From assembly GCF_901709675.1 (NCBI RefSeq), contig NC_051093.1:2749053-2813052 (forward strand): a stretch of DNA of 64,000 nucleotides. The letters run 5' to 3'. The notes beneath the pieces are model-generated. The model was not told where the DNA came from. It was given only the letters and a program-made list of their open reading frames with translations, and did not search any database. The DNA comes from Syngnathus acus. Taxonomy: Eukaryota > Chordata > Actinopteri > Syngnathiformes > Syngnathidae. The translations under genes and the position numbers were made by a program. How positions within the stretch are numbered: the first letter of the stretch is position 1; every line of letters starts with the position of its first letter. Positions 43,201 to 52,610 of this stretch are shown here, piece by piece.

Positions 43201-44459
43201 TTTCCATTTCAGGACAACATCTTCATTCTGGACAAATCTTTAGGTCACTCTAAACATTTCACTTACGGTAGATGTTCCGTCAGAATACTCAAACGTGCCG
43301 TTCTTCTTCTGGAGTCCCAACCATGTATGATGAGTTACGTTTCTCACGTGAGCTTAAGGAAAGCAGAACAAGCAAAAGTTGCAAAGATGTTGAGGAGCAT
43401 TGGAGGATAATCGCAGGATTGTCAGTTGGTCTTAGCGCTCACAAGCCAAGAATTTGGCTTGGTCCTCTGAGTGGACGCTGGCCAGGTGACCATTCCATCC
43501 CTTGCAGAAGTTCTCGGCGGGCTGCCAAGTCATCATTTTCCCCTCAAAGTGATAGCAAGAGTCATCGTACAGGAAGTCGCCGGGGTCGCAGGAGGAAGCT
43601 GGAGCCACAAACAAATTTGCATTGGAAACGGATGACGGGACAAGCGTGGCTGCGACTCACTTTCCACTCGATTGTAACCCAAGTCTTTGGAGGAACACGA
43701 CCGACTCTCCGGGCAGTCTGCAGAAAGACCACACAATTGAAATGTTCCTTTCGACATCGTAATATCCCAACTCGTGTGGGCTTACCATCCGGCGAGCGCT
43801 CGCACATGTACGGCAACGAGGATCCGCACGAGCCATGTCGCCACTTTCCTGGCTGACTGTACGCGCCTTGGTTGATGTACGCGCAGGACTCTACGTCGGA
43901 GCTGTCGGGAGAAGTTGTGAAAAGCATCTCAGTATTTTTTTCTTGCTTTCTGATCAAAAAATGACAAAAGCTTTTTTTTTTTTCCCCCTCGTCACATGTG
44001 CTCTTTCCGATTTTGGAAAGGGGCCCCAAAACCTTGCTTGACAGTAAAACGACATAAAGACGTGCCCTTCATACCTTCCAACCTGACGTGAGTCCCAGTT
44101 GGAGTAGTTTGTCGTCACGCTGACATCTGACCAAGTCAGCTTTTTATTCACCGTGTCATACGGACTCCAGAACTCGTATTTCTGCAGAGACCAATCCCGG
44201 TTGTCAATCGCGTACCAGTAGAGAATCAACTGCTTGCGCTTCAGTCTTACCAGATTGGAGAGTCCGATCCAGAAGGGGTCGTCACCCGTTTGCATCTTCA
44301 CAAAGGCTTCCTCATCGGACGAGGCGACCGAGACCAGGTCGCCGCCCTCCCAGACGCACTCATGCCGAGCCCCCAGCCAACCGTTGGGGGTCGCCATCTT
44401 CTTGTAACAACTGGAGCCGAAAGGGAGCCAGCCTTCCTCACACACTGAGCCCGGATCAG
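30140..44459 (-). CDS. Giant multi-lectin chimera: 9 CTLD + SUEL + F5/8C + LCCL + CTLD + galectin-like (5' end missing)
   Basis: Forty-nine exons join in one frame (5,921 nt) to a TAA at 30140-30142, giving about 1,973 residues without the N-terminus. Approximate order in residues: CTLD module 1 (1-435), module 2 (436-878), module 3 (879-1316), linker, SUEL galactose-binding lectin (1327-1425), F5/8C discoidin (1426-1565), LCCL (1566-1650), tenth CTLD (1666-1824), galectin-like (1825-1973). Cysteine patterns suit an extracellular protein and no transmembrane segment is seen, so it is probably secreted. CTLDs lack classical EPN or QPD sugar-binding triads. No signal-peptide exon was found upstream. 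The modules resemble mannose-receptor-family CTLDs; the C-terminal assembly is unfamiliar to me. Two adjacent genes (CTLD array; SUEL-to-galectin) are possible, but phase-1 joins through 35602, 35543 and 35433 favour one. Role inferred: glycan recognition, perhaps innate defence. Confidence 0.8.
31463..32098 (-). other. Lectin gene: tenth CTLD
   Basis: Exons 31928-32098, 31696-31841 and 31463-31621. The fold is evident from SWEEFAGFCYKAFEDKEWAD, VSILSEVEQTW, MWTGLNDQS and FMCKM. The sugar-site position reads EEPKHLKMDC, so the usual EPN is EPK, and the WND motif is absent. It is single-copy and unlike the triplicated modules. Confidence 0.8.
32172..33301 (-). other. Lectin gene: LCCL domain and short linker
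   Basis: Exons 33247-33301, 33105-33171, 32286-32419 and linker 32172-32215. Hallmarks are CDSTF, FHCPPKC and SSICAAAIHAGVI, with the expected four cysteines and a closing STHNGISS. LCCL domains occur in cochlin, Limulus factor C and CRISPLD proteins, several of which take part in host defence. A LINE 3' end sits in the intron between the second and third exon. Confidence 0.85.
32425..32990 (-). mobile_element. LINE 3' end (CR1/Rex-like) in the lectin gene intron
   Basis: Read on the minus strand, a reverse-transcriptase-type C-terminal tail is visible (HPGHSLFELLPSGWRYRGLY, then SFFPQAV). It is followed by a 3' end with GGTCAATAAAGCTGATTCTG. The frame is fused by chance to a host LCCL exon and is broken. 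Family named by resemblance only. Confidence 0.65.
33375..33935 (-). other. Lectin gene: F5/8 type C (discoidin) domain
   Basis: Exons 33801-33935, 33571-33731 and 33375-33498. Visible hallmarks are WIQVNLGHVRKVTGIVTQG, a strand VIDFEMKTSVDGKSW, and a closing STQYVRILPL ... LLGC with the terminal cysteine. This is a beta-sandwich that in other proteins binds sugars or membrane lipids. Confidence 0.85.
34025..34844. mobile_element. Interleaved TA-flanked inverted-repeat elements (mariner-like MITEs)
   Basis: The end CAGTAATCCCTCGTTTATCG at 34286 pairs with its inverse CGATAAACGAGGGATTACTG ending at 34842, each beside TA. A related end at 34027 (CAGTAATCCCTCGCTACATC) pairs with an inverse near 34400-34427. 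The two pairs overlap. They lie in the intron between the SUEL and F5/8C exons. Confidence 0.7.
35039..35543 (-). other. Lectin gene: linker and SUEL galactose-binding lectin domain
   Basis: Linker exon 35514-35543, then SUEL exons 35287-35433 and 35039-35188, all phase 1 to phase 1. The domain shows the family hallmarks: CQSEGQSVIRIQSAFYGRRN near its start and SKYLHMVYSC at its end, with paired cysteines between. These match the rhamnose/galactose-binding lectin fold of fish egg lectins and latrophilins. Confidence 0.85.
35602..38609 (-). other. Lectin gene, CTLD module 3 (exons a1 to j)
   Basis: Exons: a1 38401-38609, a2 38222-38331, b 37934-38055, c 37814-37870, d 37589-37744, e 37407-37498, f 36944-37064, g 36822-36863, h 36575-36742, i 35803-35922, j 35602-35718. 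Sum 1,314 nt = 438 codons, phase 1 in and out. The i-h intron is longer here (about 650 bases) than in modules 1 and 2 (about 130). Exon i is the most diverged copy and reads SFWWLATKTTITQDGCKWTD. Confidence 0.78.
38881..41435 (-). other. Lectin gene, CTLD module 2 (exons a1 to j)
   Basis: Exons: a1 41224-41435, a2 41049-41158, b 40754-40875, c 40629-40685, d 40394-40549, e 40221-40309, f 39691-39814, g 39562-39612, h 39315-39482, i 39072-39194, j 38881-38997. Sum 1,329 nt = 443 codons, phase 1 in and out. Exon j ends at a GC in place of a GT donor (38879-38880); read-through would stop four codons later. The 65-nt intron between a1 and a2 is four bases shorter than in the other modules, which looks like a frameshift if the intron is read as coding. 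Confidence 0.78.
42048..44459 (-). other. Lectin gene, CTLD module 1 (exons a1 to j)
   Basis: Exons: a1 44251-44459, a2 44075-44181, b 43786-43901, c 43661-43717, d 43443-43598, e 43267-43352, f 42834-42954, g 42717-42767, h 42486-42653, i 42239-42355, j 42048-42164. Sum 1,305 nt = 435 codons. CTLD-A is a1-b (GWLPFGSSCYKK ... WRHGSCGSS), CTLD-B is d-f (YHFEGKMMTW ... AICKKG) and CTLD-C is h-j (GWSEKCGWW ... NYICTRR); c and g are linkers. It enters and leaves in phase 1. Exon a2 reads KYEFWSP where modules 2 and 3 have KC...C, so one cysteine pair is lost here. Confidence 0.8.
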
Positions 44460-45159
44460 CTGAGGACACATTTGTGACTTATATGACCTACTGGCATAAC
44501 TGTCTTGCCAGTAGTATCGGGTTTTCTTTCAAAAGACAGAAAGTTGACCCAAGTTGTGGGTCAGTCCAATCGGTATTTCTTTAAAACGAAATGAGGTTAT
44601 TTTTGTAACTGGCATTCATTCCAGTTTCTCCATTTGCACATATAATAATATTTTCCTGTGTTATTTTTTCAGATTTTCAAATGCAAATAACACACTAAAA
44701 AGATCTGTTAATCTCTTTCTAGAAGGGAAGGGGCGCATTTTTACAACAATTTGAAATAAGTCGTTTGTGGTGGCATTTTGCTTGCATCGCCGCTTAAGAC
44801 AATGTGGCAGGCAGCTTCTGACGCTTTGATTCAAAAGTCACGCGCTTTCAATTTTGGCTCACCACTAGATGACACTAAATTGTACACTTAGCCCACAAAC
44901 GATAAGAGCAAATACGCCCTCGTGTGGATGATTTCTGTACTGCTGGCTCTGAGAAACTGAGCCCCACATTTATTGATGTGGCTCCTTTGTTAGCGCCTCA
45001 GAATGAATAAAACGACCTAGAATCCGGGAATTAAAATTTGAGAAAACACAGCAATGAAATGGGAGAACGTTAAGTCAAGTTGTTCTTGTAAATATCCCTT
45101 TAGTTTCCCTCCAAGTATTTCTTCATTCGTTCACCTTCACAACAATTCACTTTGATGTG

Positions 45160-45235
45160 GCGGCAGTGGCTCAGGTAGTAGAGCTGGTCGATTAGAAACC
45201 AATAGGTTGACGGTTCGACCCTATGTAATTCTGAT
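45160..45235 (+). mobile_element. tRNA-derived SINE fragment
   Basis: A-box-like TGGCTCAGGTAGTAGAGCTGG is not fully standard, but a B-box-like GGTTCGACCC follows about 35 bases on, giving a Pol III SINE head. It runs directly into AATTCTGAC-type repeats. Confidence 0.5.
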
Positions 45236-45345
45236 TTTAAAGTGAGAATTCTGACTTGAATGTCTGAATTCTGACTGTAAAGCGAGAATTCCCACTTTCT
45301 GACTTTAAAGTCAAAGAATTCTCACTTTAAAGTCAGAATCCTGTC
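45221..45345. repeat. TTTAAAGTCAGAATTCTGAC-type palindromic repeat
   Basis: Multiple alternating copies of AGTCAGAATTCTGACTTTAA, which is self-complementary around GAATTC. A second cluster is at 46215-46310. Confidence 0.75.
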
Positions 45346-45559
45346 ACCCCCTTTTTTTTCTTCACCGAGGCCCTTATCCTCTTCCGTACCAAAAAGCTGA
45401 CACCCTAGCCACACACCTTGCCTCCAGGTCGCCATTGTAAATGAGAAAGTGTTCTAAATTGACTTACCTGGTAAAACTTTGAATGGATACAAATAAAAAA
45501 ATAAAAAAAGTAATACAATAAAAGCGGCACCCAATGAAAGAACGAGCCTCACGAGCACC

Positions 45560-45740
45560 TTCGGGTGCGTTCTCATCGTCTCGGAGTCCACTGGGGGCCA
45601 GACTCCCCGCGGACAGTGGCGGGCGGGTGCCTGCCACTTGACCTCGCACAGCTTTCAAACAGCAGGCGCGCACACACCGGGCTCGCGCACGCTGTACGTG
45701 TGCACGCCGCCGGCGTTTTGATGGGACGTGACGTCATTTG
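45560..45740 (-). promoter_or_regulatory. GC-rich patch with a CRE site
   Basis: A GC- and CpG-rich block in otherwise AT-rich sequence ends in a perfect cAMP-response element TGACGTCA at about 45729-45736. It lies about 1.1 kb upstream of the first recognised lectin exon, so it may be the promoter of that gene. Position and composition are the only support. Confidence 0.25.
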
Positions 45741-46214
45741 GCCCGTTTGACTACAACCGCTGAGCAACAAAAAAATTCACAACACTTTGATTTTATTCGG
45801 AAAGGCAAAACAAAGCAAGCACTGCGACAGAGTAAAGGGCAGGGTCACGTTTTGGGCACTAACAAACCTGCTAGTTGGGCCAGGATCGAAGCAAAGTGAG
45901 GTGACGTAATTTTTACTTTGTTTGTCGTAATGGATTTGCCGGTAACGTCATTTGCTCGTTAAACAAGAAATAAGATCAAAATCATCCAGCTGACCTTTAA
46001 TTAGTCATTGGTCACTTCATTTTTATTCTATTATAATTTATTCATCATTCCTGACCTGTTCCATTTAAAACAATTCTTTTCACACATTTCTGTGAAAAAT
46101 ATCTATTGACACAACAGTGCCCTAGGGCAAAAAGATGATTTACGACAGCTTCAAAGTCCCAATATACGGAAGAGAATTAGGGCCAGTGAAGGGGGGGGTG
46201 ACAGGATTCTCAGT

Positions 46215-46310
46215 TGTGACAGGATTCTGACTTTTTTTTTCAACTTTTTTTAAAGTCAGAATTCCTACTTTAAAGTCAGAATTCTGACTTTAAAGTGGGA
46301 ATTCTGACGG
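46215..46310. repeat. Second cluster of the AGTCAGAATTCTGACT repeat
   Basis: Three tandem, partly inverted copies of the unit also seen at 45221-45345. Confidence 0.7.
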
Positions 46311-46423
46311 TCAGGTTGTGATGCTTCATGATAGTGAAAAAAAACTTGGAGGAGTAAAAGAAAAACTTAGTGAGTACTTTGTGTTAAAGATGGAGTACGG
46401 ATGGTTGGACACATGATCTAGTG

Positions 46424-46740
46424 CACAGGTGTCAAACTCAAGGGCCGGGGGCCAGATACGGCCCGCCACATCATTTCACGTGGCCCGCGAAGACAAATTG
46501 TGCATCAAATTCGTGTCATTACTAGAATTGCAAATTGTCTTCACTTTTAATATCTGTTTTTTTAATATTTGACCAGTTTTTACTCGTCTAATTTGAAAAC
46601 GAGTTATTTGTTAGTTTGTTTTGTAGCTTTTACTGTATATGAGGTGCTCATACATTTATTTGGGTCGACAGTCATAATGGCCCTCCGAAAGAAGCTATGA
46701 CTAATATGCGCCCCGTGAAAGAAATGAGTTTGACACCCCC
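46424..46740 (+). mobile_element. Complete hAT-like non-autonomous DNA element
   Basis: Inverted ends are CACAGGTGTCAAACTCAAGG at the left and ATGAGTTTGACACCCCC at the right. The flanks carry a direct duplication, GATCTAGTG at 46415-46423 and 46741-46749, which fits the 8-bp target site duplication of hAT elements plus one chance base. There is no transposase frame. Confidence 0.75.
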
Positions 46741-47639
46741 GATCTAGTGTTTCTTAACGGTGAGCAAGACCAAATAGTTGAGGATTCTGGTGGTGGTGGC
46801 GTGAAATGTGGTTTAGAAGGTTCTGTTGGGTTAGTGGATGTTTCTGGTATTAAGAACCTAAATGGCGGAAAGTGAGCCAGGTGGATCAGCGGATCTCTGC
46901 GATATGCACGATCCTGGTGGAGTTTGGGGCCTCGAAGGTGAAGAAGAGCCAGGTGGGCTGGTGGAACCAGAAGATTCAGCGGTAGATGATAACGATACAA
47001 CTGAGAATGATGAGGAGGAGGACGGAGAAGTTGATGAGATCAGAGATGGCGAAGACAGAAACTTCACTTGTTGACCAACAAACTGGAACCAATTCCAAAG
47101 CCAGGAGCTGTCGGAATCAAGTCAATCCCAGGAGTGCTTTTTCCAACTGCTTACAGATGTGATCTTCTCTATCAGAGTAATCCGATGTCATTTTGGGACA
47201 TATATTTTGTTTGAGAGATATTTCAATTAGAGTAAGGATACTTTCATGGAGCACCATTCCAAACAAACTAGGAGGGAGAACCCAGTGCTTTTTTTTTTAT
47301 AACATCACCATCACATTAGTTATTTTATATTTCACGCAAGTGAAGACGATTTAATTTAGAAGAGAAACATAAATTAGTATACAATGGTACCAGGACTTAG
47401 AACTTTTTATGATAATGTGACAAATTTTGGCTTGCAATGTGAAGCAAAAAAAATAAAATTAGACCAAGTGATGTCTCGGAACTCCAAAAGCTCAAGTAAA
47501 GGCAGTGCTGTATTTAAAAATCAACATTCTTGAAGAGTCTGCTGTGAATTGTGATAAATATGTTTTCATTTTCAAACAAATAACAAAAGACACTTTTGAT
47601 TCAAGTTCATCAGGTTAATTTGTCCTGTTTGGTGTCCAA

Positions 47640-49512
47640 TCACTTGTCCTTCTTGTACTTCCTCATGTGAGCTGCGATGGTATTGGAGATCTCCACGTTT
47701 CTTTTGTTTTGACCAAAATAGTCCACAAAGAGTCCGTCGGGTCCAACAAGGTACATGATGATGGTGTGGTCCACCTGACAAACAACAAACATGACATACC
47801 ACCAGATATGGAAAAATGAGGATTTACAAACTCAACAATGCTGAATCGTCTTTCCATGATTGTTGGCGGTGACTCACAATGTAGTCGTTGTCTTCGTCTT
47901 TGGGTCCTTGACTGTAGTAAACTCGATAAGCTCTCGACACTTGCTCCACTTCAGCCGTCGTCCCCGTCAGGCCAATCAGCTTCGGCGAAAACTCTAGGAA
48001 AAACACAGATCACATGTCTGCTGTGACAGTTGCAGGAGTCGGGGTGGATGCTTTGTCTGCGTGAGCATCTAGCTGTGAGATGTGGCCTACAGCAGCTCCT
48101 TGTGAGTGTCATTTTCTATTTGTTTTCGACTGCGTCGTAAAAAAAATTGACCAAGTGATGTCTCCTAACTGGAAAAACTAATATTTCATTTTTTAACAGT
48201 GAGCATCATATTGCATCTTCTTAACTTCAGTTTAATTGTTTCTCAGTGGCGGGGAATATTTTTTTACACGACGCCGTACCTTTGACGTAAGCCCCCATGG
48301 CCTCCGGCGTGTCCCTGTCAGGGTCAATAGTGATGAGGATGGGTGTCAGCTTGGGCAGAGACTTTATTTTATCTGGATTAAAAAACAAAGAAAGCAAGTG
48401 GTTGCATCAGAACCGCCTGAAACTGAACGGTGGCCACAACAAAACCAGGGTCAGGGCGAGTTTTTCTGTCAAAGGTTATTTACTTATTTATATTTTGATT
48501 TTACCAATTTCATCCACCACCTCTATCATCTTCTCCAGCTCGTCGGGGCAGATGTCAGGACAGTGCGTGAAGCCGAAGTAGATTAGCACCCACTGGCCCA
48601 GGAAGTCGTTGCTGCTCACCGACTTTCCGTTGTGGTCCACCAGCGAAAATGGTCCGCCCAGCGCCGGGCGCCCCAACGACTTGTTGCGCTCTTTTTCCAT
48701 TACTGTGAAACATCACGTTGTGTCAGCAAGGTCGTAAGTCAAAGTATGGGTAAATGTGTAGCTTACGTTCTTCTTTTTCGCTCTTTAAGTACTTCATTCC
48801 GCCAAGCAGAGCTCCACCCATGGCGAAGGTTACTGCTAAAGATTTCCATGTGACGGGCTTTACGGGAAACATTTGTACCATTAGTTCAACATTTACAGGC
48901 TACTATTTCAAACGTTTAAACAAATTTTTCCAATGAACCAATGAACTCACCCCAGACTTCTTGGATTTGTCCCGTGATGAAGGCTTTGGAGGAAGCGTGG
49001 AAAATCGCTTGGCGCTTTGGGGATGTTGACATCGTGTTGCTAGGCAGCGGTTGCAAAGCTTCACCTGTCAATCAAATGATGAATGCATGAGCATGATGGA
49101 TTATCTGACATGGTCACCTATCAAACAAAATATTTGCAAATTAATAAATTATTCATTTGATTATTAAGTTATACATCTTGAGCTATTTCCGCAGTTCTCG
49201 ACATTGTGCCGTCAGCATGAGCACAGTAAAAGATATTTATTTCCAGAAATGGCACTCTGACGGCGACAATCAGGAGCAGATCACGTACTTGGAGTTAGGG
49301 TTTTAAATTGACACTTTTCTGAACGGAGTTTGGTATTGAAATGTAAAATGACCTACTCGGCAGCAAACGCTTGACGGCAGCGATGACAACGTGCGCATCG
49401 CTGCGATGTCTCTCCATACGAGGCGGTGGATAAATGTGACGCTTTGGACGACACTCACGTCACCGCCAAACTGCCTGCAGCCCAGACGGCGAACCAAAAC
49501 ACTTAACGACAT
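47640..49512 (-). CDS. sco1: SCO1 cytochrome c oxidase assembly copper chaperone
   Basis: Seven exons: 49357-49512, 48951-49064, 48767-48857, 48505-48702, 48280-48372, 47878-47993, 47640-47774. They sum to 903 nt, 300 residues, against 301 in human. It delivers copper to COX2 at the mitochondrial inner membrane. Seen in order: a variable basic N-terminus (presequence), one membrane helix ([19 protein letters not shown]), and a thioredoxin-like domain with [17 protein letters not shown], whose CxxxC binds copper. The third ligand histidine is in VDHTIIMYL, and the C-terminus is RKYKKDK. The ATG at 49512 was chosen; an in-frame ATG lies at 49530. In human SCO1 also follows the skeletal myosins. 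Confidence 0.95.
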
Positions 49513-50179
49513 ATTCAATTGAATCTCCAAGTTTACAAAATTTGACTTCAGATAAGCCGGAACTCGACCTTTAACGTAGTTGCTCTCAGATCAGCTCATA
49601 TGTGAGACACAGGTCAGAATGGACGCGATGGCGGATCTCAGATCAGCGTGTTTAAAGCGGAACTAGCGGAAGACGTGTCTTCTTCGTCACAGTGATACGT
49701 TTAAGAATCTTCAACGCCCTCTAGCGGACATAAAATTAAACAGGTGGCAAATTTGTTAACATTGAGTACAACACCCTTGAAATGTTTTATGTAAAAAAAG
49801 ACAAAATTAGATTTACTTAAATGTTTATACAATATTTATTTTGATAGCAAATCTCTGCAAAAATAGCTTCCCTTTTAAATTGAATAATGCTTGTACTGAG
49901 AACAACCAAACTGGACAATTACAGTAACAAACTATTTGTATCTTATTGATTCTCACAAATAGTTTTAATAAAATTAAACAAGATGAAATTACAGATGATC
50001 AAAACAACATACATTGATTCATCAAACTGTTATTACGCCATAGTTTTCTCACAAATAGTTTTAATAAAATTAAATAACATGAAATTACACATCATCAAAA
50101 CAACATTCATTGAGTCATCAAAGTGTTATTGTTCCATAGTTTTCAGTCATATTGCAAATGAAATGTCCTTTTGTTGTTA
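49513..50179. other. Intergenic between tmem220 and sco1, with a 96-bp direct duplication
   Basis: AT-rich. It holds the tmem220 3' UTR region and the direct repeat described separately. Human ADPRM lies between SCO1 and TMEM220, but no trace of it is seen here. Confidence 0.6.
49951..50142. repeat. 96-bp tandem duplication
   Basis: Copies at 49951-50046 and 50047-50142 begin TCTCACAAATAGTTTTAATA and differ at a few positions. Confidence 0.85.
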
Positions 50180-51473
50180 TTAAAGTGCAGTTTTGCAGTG
50201 CGCCGGCCAGTTAGCACGCAGCTCTTCGTGGATGTGGAAGTAAAACCAGCACGCAAATGGAAAAAGAGTGACAAGGACGGCGGCCGACACTCTGAGCTTA
50301 CCCACTGCCGACCTGGAGGACCACAAAACGTGGATGTAAGTCAATCAAACTTCTTTATATTGTAATAAAAATGCATTGTGTTGATGTCAACTGCACCTTC
50401 CGGAGTGACGACACAGCATTAGCCACAAAACTGTCAATACCACACCACCAAATTCTCTTTAAAAAAAATAAAAGGATGTGAGTGTTATTTATACGCTCAC
50501 TTGAAAAACGTAGTTCTGGGGGGGGTCCATTGCATCCACTTGACCTACCTGGCCTCCTCTTCCTGGAAGACGCCTGTCGTGTTCTGGCCGTTAAGTTTCC
50601 ATCCGATGATCAGGAGCATCCCGGTGCACAGCATCATATGCAAGTCAGCCACACGTCTCCAAGCTAAAATCTCTGCAAAAACAGCACAGATCATGTTGAA
50701 CGAGTTGTGATGTAATAAGAGCGGACATTTAGTCGTATTTTGCCATTCATAACTTTGCCTACAGAAAATGCTGACTGTGGCTAATTCTAGTAAGTCCTGT
50801 GTACAGTACTCAACTCTACCTCTTCTTACGCACTGTGTATTCCTGCAAGAACAAATAATATAATTTACATTTGTAGGTTCCTAATGCAGTTCATTTCATT
50901 TAGTTGACGAGGCAGAAATGCCACATCCAAGATGGTGGCAACATTGACGTATCCACGAACGAGCCAATCACGATAGGCTGCGTACCCGTCACGTGGGGTT
51001 TGAGCCCAATGAGCGCACAGAGGATGGAAGGAACGCCGTAACCGAACTGCAACGGAAGAATTACACAAAGTACAATTACTACTCACTGGAGTCAACTTTA
51101 AGGTGTCGTTTGCAACATGTTTTATTTTGTGCGTTTATTATTTACCATCCACAAGGCGGCATCCGGGTCGTTGATCTGCCCAACACAGTCCAAAGTTTAG
51201 AGTGGTGGTGGTGTCTAAACGTGAGTAACTTGGTTGTGCGAGAGTTTAAAAGCTCACCTGTACGAACGTCGCTAAGCCAAAGAATAAAGACATCATCCCA
51301 TTGCACGCTCGCCAGATAACAAGCATCCAAGTAGTCGCCGTGTACGCGTTGACTTGGAGCGCCATCCTCGTCTCGCGCCGCCCGCACGAGACGTCGACGC
51401 GCCCTTTTTCGAGCGTCCCCGCCGAATCCCCGGTTGGGATCTGACTGTAATTTGCCTTTTCACTGCCGTCCAT
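50180..51473 (-). CDS. tmem220: TMEM220 small multi-pass membrane protein
   Basis: Six exons: 51258-51473, 51146-51175, 50986-51046, 50549-50672, 50397-50456, 50180-50312. Total 624 nt, 207 residues. The family motif WRACNGMMSLFFGLATFVQ begins the first membrane helix. It is followed by INDPDAALWM, FGYGVPSILCALIGLKP, LHMMLCTGMLLIIGW and a last helix VLVTLFPFACWFYF, ending ANWPAHCKTAL, all parallel to human TMEM220. The fish frame adds about 50 residues before the first helix (start 51473); an internal start could give a protein nearer the human size. Function in the family is not established. It is divergent (head to head) with map2k4, 1.1 kb apart. Confidence 0.93.
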
Positions 51474-52610
51474 TTTCGTTTGGTTAATTTATCGCTAGCA
51501 CCTCGTTTGCACTATTTGGATTTAAAGATAAAGCAACAAAATAAAGTTATTTTCTCACAATCACGGCAACGGCGTCGTCATGGATTAATTCATCAAGTTT
51601 GAACGGAGAGACTTGTGATGGTTGAATTATTACATCTACAAAATAAAGACGTGAAAGCAAATTATTATAATTGATAACTAATTAACCTCCCGTGCTCAAG
51701 TGATGTTTGCTAGAAAGAAAGCGAGGCCTTGGTCTAAAGTGCAAAGTTTATTTTTAGCTTCACTTCCGGGTTTCTTTTGGCTAGCGTGTATGTGATTGGC
51801 TGCTTTCGCGGGGGCGTTGACATGGCAAGTGTCAATCAACTAAAGTCCGCGTAAACAAACTCTTAAAAGACATGCGTGTTTTTAGCCTCGCTTCCGGAAT
51901 TGTTTGGTTAAATGGCGTGTGTGGGCGTAGAGTTGTCATAAATATAAACTACTCACAAAAGTAAACTGATCATAAAACGTGCAGTACACAAATATAAATA
52001 AAATGAATATCAATACTTGTTATTGGTTTAAAAGGAAAGCAAAAAACAGTCACTTAAAAAAAAAACATTTTGTAGACCTAATACCGAGTTTGTGAGTGCG
52101 CGAGGGCGCGCACATGTCACTGACAATTAAACAAAATAAGGAGAAATCAAAATATGTAAAAGAGGTCAAATTAAAAAAAAATACACCAGTGTAAACAAAA
52201 AGTATCAATGAATAAATAGTAATTGGGCATTTCAGTCAGAAATCAAATGTATGTGGGGGGGGGGGGGGGGGGGGAGAAGGGGCGCGACAGAGATGTCAGT
52301 GTCACTTGGTCAGCTGATCGCTGTTTGTTGGCTGCTGCTAGCTCTTCGCTTAGCTTAGTTTAGCTTAGCTTCGCTGATGTTGTGATCGCCACCCTCCTTC
52401 ACAGGTAGCCAGCTTCCCCGCAAGCTGTTTTCCAGCCACAATCGCTCAACTTTTACCGGCCTCCGCACCCGCCGATAGTCTACCGGGGCCCGCATGGTGC
52501 TGCGCAGCGGACGTTATTGATCGTGGGCCGAGCAGGAGAAGCGTCTGATCAGCGTGTCGTAGGCAGCACACCCGCTCGACAGCCAAGCCAGACAGCCGCC
52601 GGCGCCGCCG
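51474..52610. promoter_or_regulatory. Divergent tmem220/map2k4 intergenic region
   Basis: Contains the 5' regions of both genes. A run of about 19 G lies at 52255-52273. GC content rises from about 52300 toward the map2k4 start, consistent with a CpG-rich promoter. No other exon is seen. Confidence 0.5.

Larger units (their letters stand above)
44460..47639. other. Intergenic, repeat-rich, between lectin gene and sco1
   Basis: No coding exon was recognised. It holds a SINE fragment (45160-45235), AATTCTGAC-type repeats (45221-45345, 46215-46310), a GC-rich patch (45560-45740) and a complete hAT-like element (46424-46740). The missing lectin signal-peptide exon should lie here or beyond but could not be picked out. 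Confidence 0.5.

Noticed and set aside
45464-45673. Minus-strand frame starting MRACCLKAVRGQ as the missing lectin N-terminus
   Set aside because: No hydrophobic leader and no phase-1 donor; the 3' part runs into a common repeat.
46862-47074. Acidic, glycine-rich plus-strand frame (MAESEPGGSADLC...)
   Set aside because: No splice context, no recognised family, next to repeats. The reverse strand is also open, so composition explains it.
49513-50179. adprm, expected here from human gene order
   Set aside because: No exon with its metallophosphatase motifs on either strand; only AT-rich duplicated sequence.
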